From Candidatus Altimarinota bacterium (GTDB taxonomy: Bacteria; Patescibacteriota; Gracilibacteria; BD1-5; UBA6164), in contig JALUWO010000020.1 of NCBI GenBank assembly GCA_027019405.1, positions 1-64,000 on the forward strand: 64,000 nt of DNA. Direction: 5' to 3'. Below, piece by piece: positions 1-10,770 of this stretch. The notes under the pieces are model-generated. The model was not told the origin of the DNA, ran no database searches, and saw only the letters and a list, made by a program, of their open reading frames with translations. Position 1 is the stretch's first letter, and each line of letters begins with the position of its first letter. The position numbers and the translations under genes are program-made.

Positions 1-16
1 CTGCCATTTAAGATTT
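1..16 (+). repeat. 3' end of dispersed repeat, copy A
   Basis: The first 16 bases match the last bases of two longer repeats at 9629-9710 and 10600-10680. As in those copies, an intrinsic terminator of unrelated sequence follows at once. The rest of this copy lies outside the window. It marks the left edge of the methyltransferase/NTPase/nuclease cassette. Confidence 0.65.
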
Positions 17-22
17 TCTAGA

Positions 23-59
23 AAACTCTTATTTTTACTTTGAAAATAGGAGTTTTTTT
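23..59 (+). terminator. intrinsic terminator after repeat copy A
   Basis: A 13-bp stem (23-35 with 43-55, one G-U pair) is followed by a run of T. It closes whatever transcript carries repeat copy A and isolates the MazF-like gene from upstream transcription. Confidence 0.7.
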
Positions 60-95
60 ATATTATGTATTTATATGAAAATAATTTAATACAAA

Positions 96-668
96 ATGGT
101 TAATAAAAATATAGATTTAGAAATTGTAATTAAAGATTTAATTGATAAATCAAAACTTATATGTAAAAATTTTCTTTTATTTATAAGGGAAGATTTTTTA
201 ATAAAAAATAAAAATAAAGCTCATAATTTAGAAAATCATATAGAAAATTTTAAAGAAAAAATAAAAATTAATCAGCAAAAAGAAAATCCAAGAGATTTTA
301 GAAAATATGATATTCATTATGTAAATTATTGAATAAATATTTGAAATGAAATCAATTGAATTAGACCTTCTTTAATTATAAAATCAAATAGATATAATAG
401 GTGATATGATACTTTAGTTATTCCTATGACTTGATTATATGATGAAAATAATAATATAAAGCAATTAGATACTTTTGATATTATTATTAATCCAAATAAT
501 GATAATAAATTAAAGAAAGATTCTTTATTGAAAATTAGGCATTTAAAATCTATTTCTAAAAAAAGAATTTTATGAAGAATTTGAAAACTTGAAAATTTAG
601 ATGTTGAATGAATTATGCTTTATGATGAAATTGATAGAAAAATAAAACAAATGATGTGAATAAAATAA
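96..668 (+). CDS. PemK/MazF-family toxin-like protein with helical N-terminal extension
   Basis: 190 codons with UGA as Gly. Residues 1-75 are charged and probably helical. The C-terminal half has the PemK/MazF core: IRPSLIIKSNRYN, then DTLVIPMTG, then a strand-rich region with LLKIRHLKSISKKRI, which corresponds to the conserved region ending in the basic strand. Family members are sequence-specific endoribonucleases held in check by a small antitoxin. No antitoxin ORF is visible downstream, and any upstream partner would be separated by the terminator at 23-59. Either the extension itself acts as the antitoxin, or this is a solitary member. The ATG was chosen because no earlier in-frame start is evident. 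The family call is fairly secure; toxicity is inferred. Confidence 0.7.
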
Positions 669-674
669 AAAAAT

Positions 675-728
675 CTCTCTTGAATATTTTCAAGAGAGTC
701 GCGTCGATTCATAGATAAAATCTATGAA
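675..728. terminator. two consecutive perfect hairpins between mazF-like gene and defence operon
   Basis: Hairpin 1 has a 10-bp perfect stem, 675-684 with 689-698. An A-run lies on its left, so the T-run needed for termination is on the minus strand. Hairpin 2 is a 9-bp perfect stem, 708-716 with 720-728. Between them is an unusually GC-rich patch, gtcgcgtcg, for this genome. The pair may be a terminator, an attenuator or a leader of the downstream operon. The gap 729-833 shows nothing else. Confidence 0.45.
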
Positions 729-833
729 GACCAATAAAGTAATTTTATTATATATAAAAAATGTAAAAAAAGCAAATTTTTTTTATAAGAAATTACTAAA
801 ATATTTTAATTTTAATAGAAAATAAATAATTAT

Positions 834-1748
834 ATGGATAAAATAAAGAAGATTCAAAATCTTATAAATAATATAAGAATACCATCATATTATATTCAAA
901 ATATTGATAAAGTTGTTTTTAATGAAGAAAAAATGAATTTGGAAGTAGAATGAGATATGAAATGAAAATTTTCATTAAAAAATAAACTTAATGATTTAAC
1001 TTGAAAAGAATGGAAATTTGCCACAAAAACTGTTATTAATAAGGTTTATCCATTTAATTTACAACATAAATTAAGGAAAGAACATTGATGACAAAAACCA
1101 CCAGAATTATGTGCTGATATTATAAAAATTTTTACAAAAGAAAATGAAAAGGTATTAGATCCATTTGTTTGAGTATGATGAACTTTATTATGATGTTGAT
1201 TAATAAATAGAAAATGAATTTGAATTGATTTAAATAAAAAATGGAAAGAAATATATGAAAAAGTTTGTGATTTAGAAAAACTAAAAAAAGAAGAATTTAA
1301 AATATGAGATAGTTTTAAAGTTCTTGATGAAATTGATAATGAAAGTATTGATTTTATTTTAACAGATATTCCTTATTGGGATATTGATAAGATAAAACAT
1401 TCTAGATGAAAAAAAGCAAATAAATCAAATTTATGAAGTTTTAATAATGAAGAATTAAAATCAAAAGAAGAATGGATAAATGATATGAAAAAAATTTTAT
1501 TAAAAGCTACAACTAAATTAAAAGTATGAAAATATATGGCAGTTTTTATTTGAGATATATATTTTAATAATTCTTATCATATTCTCCATGCTGATATTGC
1601 TAATGCTCTTTCTTCTGATGTTTTAGTTTTAAAATCAAATATAGTATGGTATGATGTATCTAAAAGTCTTCATGTTTATTGATATCCATATTCATATGTG
1701 CCTTCTTTAATTCATCAAAATATATTAATATTTAAAAAAGAAAAATAA
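834..1748 (+). CDS. DNA methyltransferase (N4/N6 type)
   Basis: 304 aa. The AdoMet-binding motif DPFVGVGGT lies at about residue 109 (three of its glycines are UGA) and the catalytic motif TDIPYW at about residue 177, so motif I precedes motif IV. The second residue of the usual DPPY/W is Ile. The first ~100 residues are probably the target-recognition or substrate-side part. First gene of a five-gene operon with 4-10 nt gaps. Two methyltransferases next to McrB- and McrC-like genes match the LlaJI/BsuMI layout, where each enzyme protects one strand of an asymmetric site. Target base and sequence cannot be read from the protein. Confidence 0.85.
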
Positions 1749-1752
1749 AAAC

Positions 1753-2823
1753 ATGAAATATATTTGAAATAAAACAAAATTATTAGATTTTATTAATGAG
1801 TGAGTAAAATTAACTTGATTAAAAAGTTGAATTTTTTTTGATGCTTTTTCTTGAACAGCATCAGTAGCAAAATTTTTTAAAAAGAAATGATTTAATATTA
1901 TTTCAAATGATTTAATGTTTTATTCATATGTAGAACAAAAAGCATATATTGAAAATAATACTATACCTATTTTTAGAAAACTATTTAATTTTTTAAAATT
2001 AAATTCTGATAATATTAATAAAAATTTAGATATAATAATAGATTATTTAAATGATTTAAATTGAATTGAATGATTTATTTATAAAAATTATTGCCCTACT
2101 TGAAGTAAAAAATATTCAAATCAGGAAAGGCAATATTTTACTGATTACAATTGAAAAAAAATTGATACTATAAGAAATAAAATTGATGAATGGAAAAAAG
2201 AAAATTTAATAAATGAAAATGAATATTTTATTTTATTAAGTATTTTATTAAATGAAGCAGATTATTTAGCAAATATAAGTTGAACATATTGAGCTTATTT
2301 AAAAATATGGAGATCTGTTGCTACTAATAAATTACATTTAAAGAAAAGAGAGTTAATATTATCTGATAAGCTTCATAGAGTTTATAATAAAAATACAAAT
2401 GAATTGATAAATGAAATTAAAAATATTGATATAACTTATATAGATATTCCTTATAACCAAAGACAATATTCTTCAAATTTTCATATTTTAGAAACAATAG
2501 CTAAAAATGATAATCCAACTATTAAAGGAATTACAGGACAAAGAGAAGATTCTATAAAAAAATCATCAAATTATTGTAAAAAGAGATTTGTTATTAATGA
2601 AACAGAAGAGTTAATTAAAAATTTAGATTCTAAATATATTTTATTTTCATATAGTTCTGATTGACTAATGAATTATGAAGATTTAAAAAAAATTTTAGAT
2701 AAATATTGAAAAAAAATTAAAATATTGAAAAAAATATATAGAAGGTTTAAGACTGATAATTCAAGAAAATATAAAAATGAATGAAAAGACTTAGTAGAAT
2801 ATTTATTTGTTTATAAGAAATAA
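1753..2823 (+). CDS. D12-class N6-adenine DNA methyltransferase (Dam-like)
   Basis: 356 aa. The order of motifs is that of the Dam/D12 family: KYIGNKTKLLDFI at residues 2-14, FFDAFSGTASVAKFF at about 28-42, NDL just after, and the catalytic motif DIPYNQRQY at about residue 230. As in the preceding methyltransferase, the usual DPPY reads DIPY. It starts 4 nt after the previous stop and ends 4 nt before the KAP gene, so it is surely cotranscribed. Its expected role is adenine methylation of the host's own sites against the downstream NTPase/nuclease genes. Family call firm; role in restriction inferred from context. Confidence 0.88.
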
Positions 2824-2827
2824 AATT

Positions 2828-4891
2828 ATGAAAATATTACCACATTATTATCTATGATATTGAAAAATTAAAGATCATATGAATTATTTAAAAGTTTTTG
2901 CATATTTATGATTAAATGATTATTATACTAGAATAGATACAGGTGAGAAATCTTTACAAAATTGATTTTCTTTATTGAATATTAAAGAAGAATGATGAAA
3001 TACAAAATATGAAAAAGGTATATCTTTTATAAAAAAATGAATTAAATATTTGGCAAATGATGAGAAAATTTTTTATTATGAGAATTGAAAAGAAATAAGT
3101 AGCAATGATTATATTAATAAAAATGGATTATTTGATCAATTTAAGGTATTTGCTTTAATTTCTTTATGATTTTTTAAAAGAAATAAAGAAAGTAAGGATT
3201 CTTTTGTTATAAGTAAAAAATTAGAAGATTTTTTCCAAAATGGATGATATCAAAATGATTTATTTAAATCAGAGGAAATCAAAAATATAATACTAAATTC
3301 TTTTATATTTAATAGAATTAAAATACTTTTAAGCTTAAGTAAAGAGGATATTCAAAATGATTTAGGTATTGATTTATCACCTGATGATGCTGATGAATTA
3401 ATGGAAGAAAATTTTGATATTTGTAATATAAAGACTTTTAGAAAATATTTTTGATATTACCATAGTGCTACCTGAAAAAATTTTGGTAATAGAGTGGCTT
3501 ATATTGAATCATACTTAAAAGAATTATGATTTATAAATGAAAATGGTAGAATAAAAAAAAGTGAATTATTAGAAGCTTTAGAAGATAATAAAAATATAGA
3601 AGTTATAAACTTAGAAATGACTGAAAAACAAATAAGTTTTTTAGAAAATTCTATATTATATTCTATATTGGATTATTTTTTAAAAAAAGATGATAATATA
3701 AATATTATTTGATTATTTGGAAAATGGTGAAGATGAAAAACTTATTTAATTAATAATTATATAAGAAAAAAAGAAGAAAAAAAAGAAAAAATATTATTTT
3801 TTGAACATAATGCTTGGGAATATCAAAATCAATTATGATGAATGTCTTCTTTATATTTAACAATATTAAATAAATATTATGAATTAATAGAAGAAAACTA
3901 TAAATGAAAAATTAAAATTTATAAGATATTAATTGCTAATTTTAACATAAATAAAGAAAGGATTTGATATTGACCTTTAATTATATTAATATTATTAATA
4001 ATAATTTCAATAATTATATCAATATTAATATGAAAAGTAAATGTTATTATTTGGTTAAATAGTTTATTTTGAGTATCCTTAGTATTATGGTGAGTATTTC
4101 AATATTTATTTAATAAAGATTTATATATAAATACATATAATAAATACTTAAAAATATTTGACTATAAAAAATATTTATGATGAAAATATGATATAAAAGA
4201 AAACATTAAGTATTTATTTGGAGCAATTAATAAAATATGAGATTTTAATAGTAAAATATTAGTAATAGATGATTTAGATAGATGTAATTTAGATAATATT
4301 ATGTCTGTAATTGATTGATTATTATTTTTATTAGAGAAGATTAAAATGAATAATTTAAAGGTTATTATTAATATTGATGAAAGATTATTAAAAAAAGCAT
4401 TAATCTATAAATATTCATTAAAAGATAATTTAGAAGATAGAAAATTTATTAAAGATTATTTAGATAAAATTTTTAATATATGAGTAAAATTAGTTGATTT
4501 AAGTAATGAAGATAAAGGTTATTTGATTTCAAATAATAATGATAATAATAATGAAAATAATAGAGAATATAAAGAAATTGAAAATAGTATAACTGAAATT
4601 GATAAAGATATACTAAAAAAAGCTTTATTTAATAAAGTTATTACTCCAAGAGAAATTTTAATATTAAAAGAAAAAATTATTATATTAAAATATATATTAA
4701 AATCTCATTTTTGAAATGAAAATAATTATGAATATATTATTGAAAAACTTATAAAATATTATAATTGATATGAAGATTTACAGAATGATTTTACAAAATA
4801 TAATGAAGAATATATTAAAAATTCTCTAAAAGAAGAAGAATATTTAGAAATGAATATATTAAAACTTATACAAATGGTATTAATTTATTAG
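2828..4891 (+). CDS. KAP-family P-loop NTPase with N-terminal domain shared with the adjacent McrB
   Basis: 687 aa. Residues 1-~240 form a domain homologous to the start of the next gene: LGYGKIKDHMNYL and IDTGEKSLQNGFSLL near the start, NSFIFNRIKILLS in the middle, ATGKNFGNRVAYIESYL near residue 215. Walker A GLFGKWGRGKT is at ~295 and Walker B KILVIDDLDRC at ~476. The two hydrophobic segments at ~381-426 between them are the typical KAP insertion of membrane helices, so it is probably membrane-bound. KAP NTPases are recurrent in defence islands. Linkage to methyltransferases and McrBC-like genes, plus the shared domain, suggests one system. It could instead be an independent module that borrowed the same recognition domain. 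Confidence 0.82.
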
Positions 4892-4901
4892 AAATAAATT
4901 T

Positions 4902-7747
4902 ATGAAAATAGAAAATTCAAATACATTATGATATTGAAATATAAATACTCATCTTGAATATTTATATATTTTAAGTTTATTTGATTTAAATAAATTAGAA
5001 AATAAATCTTTTTTAACAAAAATTGATTCTTGAGAAAAATCCTGAGAACATTGATTTTGATTATTAGAAATAAAAAAAGAAGATTCAAAGGTTTATTTTA
5101 AAAAACATTGAAAAAATTATTATATAGATATAAAAAATCAAAAAATATTTAATACTGATAGGAATAATGAAATTGACTCTAATAATTATTTATATAGGAA
5201 TTGATTATTTTGAGATTCTTTTAAAATGAATTCTTTTATTTCATTATGAATTATAGAATCTTATGAAGAAGAAAGAATAGAATATTTTAAAATAACAGAA
5301 CAATGAAAAAAATTTATAAATAAATTAAAAAATTATTTATGAGATGATTTAAAAAAATATAATAAAAATTATATAAAAAATAATCAAATTGAATTATATA
5401 ATGAATTTAAAAATTTATTCATAGATTCTTTTATTTATAATAGAATTAAAGAATTTTCTTCTACTAATATAAATCAAATTATAGAAGATTTATCAAATAT
5501 AGATGATGATAAATATAAAATTACATTTGATGAAATATCAGAATTAAAAAGAGCATGAAATATTAATTTGGTAAGTTTAGAAATTTTTTTTATATTATTT
5601 TGAAAATACCATTGAGCAAGTGGAAAAAATGCTAATAATAGAATAGCTTATGTTAAATCATATTTAGAATATTTTGATTTTATAAAAAAATGAAAACTTA
5701 TTTTAGAAAGTAAAAATACTAAAATACAGGAACCATCTATTGAATATAATTCAGATAATCTATTAAAAAACTTAAAAGAATATATAAAACAAGATAAATT
5801 TTTTAATGATATAAACATTTGAAGTGTTAATTCTAATAAATATTTTCAACTTTGATTAAAATGAAATAATAAAATAAGTAATAATTGAATTCATTTTGAA
5901 GTTATAAAAAGGAAAAATCAATTATTTCTAGAAATTCATTTTGAAAATAAGGAAAATAATAATTTTATAAATAGAATAAAATTTGATGAAAATAAGTATG
6001 AATGGTTTGATTGGTTTGAATCTAAAAGTATTAGAAATAAAAAAATTTTTGAATTAAATGAAAATAATTTTGAAGAAATAAAAAATAGTTTAATTGAAAT
6101 GTATAAAGATTTTGATAATAAACTAAACACCTTAACTTCTAAATCAGATAAAATGATAAAAAATCTAACATCACAAGAATCACTTTTGCTTTTATCTCTA
6201 TTAACAAAACCTTTTTCTATACTTTATTGAGTATCTTGAACTTGAAAATCAAGAGTAGTAAAAGAATTATGGGAAAAAATGTATTGAGAGAAGATTATAA
6301 AAATTATTTTCATAAAGAAGCAGTACCACCAAATTGGTTTGATGAGACAGAAGTTTTGGGAAGATATAATGAAATAGAAAAATATAAAGAATGAAGTTTT
6401 ATAAAACATTTAGAAAAAGCAATAAAAGATCAAGATCATAATTATGTATATTTACTTGATGAAATGAATTTATCACATATAGAACAATATTTTGCTCAAT
6501 ATCTTTCAGCTATTGAAGAACTAAATAGTGATAATGCTTGGATACATGTTTGAGAAGTTTTAGATTTAGATGAAAACAATAGTAATAAAATTTATACATT
6601 TCATTTGAATGAACAATTTAATATTGAATTATCTAAAAGAGATTGAAGTTGAAAAAAATGAGATGAATTTATAAGAGCTTTATTATTATCAGAATCAGGA
6701 GAAGTAATAATAGAATCTAATAAAACACCAACAGACTTTTATAGATTATTAATGAGATATTTTATAGATAATTATGAAGATATAGATTCTGTTTTCAATA
6801 AAATTGATGATTGAAAGTTCTGAAATTATGCAAATAATGATGATTATGAAGAATATAATGGATATTATTATAAAATGGCATTAAATACATTAAATAAAAT
6901 TAAAGAAATTAAGAAAATTGCTTCAAATTTAGATGAAAATATATTAAATAATATTATTTTTACTTTTAGAAAAAATAATATAAATGATAATAAAATAATA
7001 AAAAAGTCTATAATAGAACATAAAAATAAGAAATGAGAAGTTATTTGAAAATCTCTTAAAATACCTAAAAACTTATTTGTAGTTGGGACTATAAATCTTG
7101 ATGAAACAACTAAATCAATTTCACCAAAAGTTGTTGATAGAGCTAATTTAATTGAGTTTAATGATTTAGAGGATTTTTTATTTATAAAAGATAATAATAA
7201 ATATGATTTAGAATTTCTTGATAATATTTTTAATGAAATAGATTTTGATAAAATATTAAAAATTAGAGAATATATAGCTAATTTTAAATGAAATTTGAGT
7301 GAATTTGATAAAAAATATTTACTTAGTAAAAATATTCAAGATTCATTAAATAAATTATATCAATTTTTAAAAGTCTTTAAACTCCATTTTTCATATAGAA
7401 CATTAAAAGAAATAATTATTTTTATCAATATTTGAAAAGAATTATTGAATTGAAAAAATATTGAAAATAAACTTTTTGATATAGCTGTAATGCAAAAAGT
7501 TTTACCTAAATTAAATTGAATAATTGATTATAATTTTAAATTATATTATAAAAAAGATGATAAAGATTATCATTTAAGTTATGATATAAATAATATAGAT
7601 AATAATAGTGTATTAAAAGAATTTGAAAATATAATTAAAGATTGATTTTATAATGAAAATGATAACTTTAAAAATTCATCAATAAAGTTAAAAAGAATGC
7701 AACAATTCTTTGATACATATCAAAATGTTAATTATTTCTTGTCATAA
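4902..7747 (+). CDS. mcrB: McrB-like AAA+ NTPase, interrupted by a frameshift
   Basis: Residues 1-~250 match the N-terminal domain of the KAP protein (LGYGNINTHLEYL, IDSGEKSGEHGFGLL, ASGKNANNRIAYVKSYL). A middle domain (~270-420) precedes the AAA+ module. Walker A is YGVSGTGKS at ~442-450. The McrB signature VPPNWFDETEVLGRY and Walker B LLDEMNLSH lie further on, but in the -1 frame. The first frame ends at 6375-6377; the second is open to 7745-7747. The join is near 6286-6292, where a GAGAGA tract looks like a duplicated GA: removing two bases gives Y-G-E-D-Y and restores the frame. In McrB and LlaJI.R1 this protein binds DNA through its N-terminus, hydrolyses GTP and drives the McrC nuclease. 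Whether the frameshift is real, an assembly error or a slippage site is unknown. Confidence 0.8.
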
Positions 7748-7753
7748 AAAATA

Positions 7754-9571
7754 ATGAAATTTACTCATCAAAATTTTGAATTAATTATAATTCCTAAAAA
7801 CTCTAATTGAAGAAATAAATCATTAGAGTTCATTTTTGGTGATGAAAATCATTATAAAAAAACAATAAATAAAATTTGATGAAATTTCAGAAAAGAAAAT
7901 GAAAGTAATTTTGAAATATTACATAATAAAAATATAGATTTAGAATTTTGATATCATAAAGAAAATTGAGAAAATAATATATTTTATGATTATAATGAAT
8001 TAGAATTTAAATTATCAAATAATTATAAATTAGCTATTGATAGTGATTATAATAATTCTTGATTTTTAGAAAAAATAAAAAGTGATGAAGAATTTAATTA
8101 TTATAAATTATGATATAAATCAAATGAAAAAGAAAATAAAATTTATTGATTTTGGTGATTTATAAAGTTTGTTATTTATAATGATAAGGAAAAATATGTT
8201 TTTTCACCATTTTTTAAAACTAAGAATCTTAAAGAAGACAAAGATGTTAGTTATATGCTTAACAGTATAAAAGAAGAGTTATTTTATTCATTATTTACAA
8301 ATAAAAATATATCTTTAAGTTCTTATAAAATTAAAACAAAAAAAGATGAAACACAAGCATTATGGAGTTTTATAAATATATTTGATTTAATATATAAAGA
8401 TTTAGAAAAAAGTATTAATGATATATCTGAAAATCCTAAATATGTAAATACAATATCTAATGAATTTAAGAAATATCATTGATGAAAGATAAATATAGAT
8501 AATAGATTTATAAATGATAGTATAAAAAATGGATATTATGATATAAAAAATAAACAATTAAATATTTATTGAAAAAGAATTAGTCAAAGAAAAATAGTTT
8601 GAGAATATAATAATATTTCAAATAAAATTTTTATAGATTTAAATTTAACTTTAATTAAAAAATTAGATAATTTTCTTAAAGTATCTGAAAATAAAATTAA
8701 ATCTAATTATTTAAATACTATAAAAGAGAAAAGAAATAAAATATCATCAAAGAGAATTTCTTTTATAAATAAATATGGTTTAAATCTAATAAAACTTTGA
8801 AATTTTAGTATAGATTATCAACATTTAGATAGTAAATATAAAATATTTGTTATAAGCTATCTTAAACTATTTTTTATGCTTGATTTGTTAAGTTGAGAAA
8901 TAATGTTGTGAAATAAATCAATAGATCAAATATATGAATATTGGAATTTAATTAGAACAAGAGATATATTACTTGAATTATTAGATTGAGATAAAAATAA
9001 AAAATCTATTTTCAATATAAAGAAAAATAATAATGATTTAGTATTTGAATTATGAGATAATTCAAGAGTTGAAATTAAATGAAAAAATTGTGAATGTAGT
9101 ATAATTTACAAATTTCAAAACTCTATTTCAAGTATTTCAAATGAAACTAAATGAGCTAAAAATGATATTAGAATATTATCAGCAAATGTTAAACCTGATA
9201 TATTTATAAATATTAAAAAAGAAAATAAAGAAAATAAAGAAAATAAAGAAAATTTTTATATAATGGATGCTAAATATTCTACAAATGAAAATTTAGATAT
9301 ACATAAAGATAGATTTGAAAATTTATATAAATATAAATCATGAATAGTTAAATGTGAGAATTTGGAGTATGATGAAGAAAATAATAAATGGAAATGAAAT
9401 ATAAAAAATATAATAGATGAAGTAGTGGCTATTTATCCATGAGAAAATTCTAATAAATTATCTAAATTATATAATAAATCTATTACAGAAATATGATTTT
9501 GATGACTTATAATGAAACCTTGAAATGAAGAAGATATTTATAAGTATTTTGAGAAAAAAATAAAAAATTAA
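7754..9571 (+). CDS. mcrC: McrC/DUF2357-like PD-(D/E)xK nuclease subunit
   Basis: 605 aa, starting 6 nt after the McrB-like stop. The C-terminal part carries a PD-(D/E)xK nuclease core: PDIFINI at ~482, then YIMDAKYST at ~502-510, where D-A-K is the catalytic pair spacing; a Glu in the preceding helix region may complete it. The N-terminal two thirds are beta-rich then helical, like DUF2357 proteins that accompany McrB-type NTPases. In such systems this subunit cuts DNA after NTP-driven translocation by McrB. An Asn/Lys/Glu run (about residues 490-500) separates the two catalytic strands. Last gene of the operon, followed by a terminator. Confidence 0.78.
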
Positions 9572-9609
9572 AACAAAAAATTATTTATTAAATAGTATTT
9601 TGTTTTTTT
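9566..9609 (+). terminator. intrinsic terminator of the methyltransferase-mcrC operon
   Basis: An A-rich arm overlapping the mcrC stop can pair with the ttttgtttttt arm at 9597-9608 across an AT-rich loop. It is A/T-only apart from one C-G pair, so the stem is weak, but the position is right. Confidence 0.5.
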
Positions 9610-9628
9610 ATTCATTTTTCCTATAAAT

Positions 9629-9741
9629 TAGCCAAATATTTAATAGTATCACTATTTAATATTTCAAAAAGTTCTATGTTAGACTTTCAAGTGCTGCCAT
9701 TTTAAGATTTGAATTAAAATCTCCATTTTGGGGATTTTTTT
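9629..9741 (+). repeat. dispersed repeat, copy B, with downstream terminator
   Basis: Repeat 9629-9710 is about 82 nt and differs from copy C by a few substitutions and one extra T. It contains an imperfect palindrome (about 9634-9664) around actatt/aatagt arms, then the invariant block ending in tttcaagtgctg. A separate hairpin, 9717-9724 with 9730-9737 plus a T-run, follows. The TATAAAT just upstream (9622-9628) could be a -10 box, since copy C has CATAAAAT at the same place. That would make each copy a small-RNA gene of ~110 nt; it could equally be a cassette boundary element. 9742-9812 shows nothing recognisable. Confidence 0.7.
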
Positions 9742-9812
9742 GTTGGACAAAATTTTAGAAAATAGTATATTTAGAATAAATATACTTAAAATTTTTTTTA
9801 AAAATATAAGAA

Positions 9813-10442
9813 ATGTTGGTTTTTATTGATGAAAGTTGAGATAGTGGATTTAAATTTACTAAATGAAGTAGTGAATTTTTTACTGTTTGATTAGTTATTT
9901 TTAATGATTATGATGAAGCTTTGGAGTGTGATAAAGCAATTGAAAATTTGAGAATAAATTTAAATAAATGAAATTATGAATTTCATTTTGCTGATAATTC
10001 TGATAAAGTAAAAGATTTGTTTTTAGATACAGTATTACCTTATAATTTTTATTATTATTGATTTGTATTAAATAAAAAAGCAATTTATTGACCTTGATTT
10101 AAAAATAAAGAATCATTTTATAAGGTTATTACAGGCTATATTTTTGAAAATGCAAAGGATAAATTAGAAAATGCAAAAATAATAATTGATAAAAGTTGAA
10201 ATAATGATTTTAGAAAATCTTTAAGTAAGTATTTAAAAAGAAAAATGAATGAAGAATGAAAGAAAAGAATAAGAGAAGTTAAAATGCAAGAATCTCATAA
10301 AAATAATTTATTACAATTAGCTGATTATGTTGCTTCTTGAATAAATAGAAATTTTTCTACAAATACAAAAAGAAAGAAAAAAGATTTTATAAAAAAGATA
10401 AATGTTAGAGAAATTTATATTCAATTTTGGCCTAAAAATTAG
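9813..10442 (+). CDS. DUF3800 family protein
   Basis: 209 aa. It begins MLVFIDESGDSGFKF, the hallmark first strand of DUF3800 proteins, with acidic residues typical of an RNase H-like fold. Later motifs fit: FHFADNSDKVKDLF, IIIDKSGNNDFRK, and QESHKNNLLQLADYVASG near the C-terminus (the conserved LQ-AD region). No biochemical activity is established for most members; nuclease or nucleotide-processing roles are suspected, and they are common in defence and mobile regions. Here it is alone between repeat copies B and C, so it looks like a one-gene cassette. Confidence 0.82.
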
Positions 10443-10451
10443 ACACAGAAA

Positions 10452-10512
10452 AAGTCAGTCCTATCTTCAAAAGAAGAATGCAGGTGATAAACACCACTTT
10501 TCAGACTGACTT
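10452..10512 (+). ncRNA. candidate structured RNA: closed three-way junction
   Basis: A perfect 9-bp outer stem (10452-10460 with 10504-10512) encloses two small hairpins, cttcaaaagaag and ggtgataaacacc. The arrangement is symmetric and compact, more elaborate than the simple terminators elsewhere, and it contains G and C in an AT-only background. It lies 9 nt after the DUF3800 stop, in the same direction. It could be a 3'-UTR element, an independent RNA or a DNA-level recombination site. 10513-10599 shows nothing else. Confidence 0.45.
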
Positions 10513-10599
10513 CATTTCCATAAGTATTATATGATTTTTATCATATTTTGTCAAAAATTTATTTTACTTTTTCTTCTTTTGTTACTTTTTCACATAAAA

Positions 10600-10717
10600 T
10601 AGCCAAATATTGAATAGTATCACTATTGAGTATTTCAAAAAGTTCTATGTTAGACTTTCAAGTGCTGTCATTTAAGATTTAAAAAAGAATTTCAATTATA
10701 TTGAAATTCTTTTTTTG
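10600..10717 (+). repeat. dispersed repeat, copy C, with downstream terminator
   Basis: 10600-10680 repeats copy B with a few substitutions; those in the palindrome do not preserve perfect pairing. A strong unrelated terminator follows: the 14-bp stem 10682-10695 pairs with 10702-10715 and ends in a T-run. It closes the accessory region, and ordinary chromosomal genes start at 10771. Confidence 0.7.
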
Positions 10718-10770
10718 TTTTGTAAAAATATATATGCTATAATAATAAAAATATTTTTTTATTATAAACT

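Noticed and set aside
9665-9705. gttagac inside the dispersed repeat matches the integron attC core GTTRRRY
   Set aside because: There is no partner RYYYAAC core at the other end and no integrase in the window; a 7-base degenerate match is weak. Kept only as the general idea of a cassette boundary.
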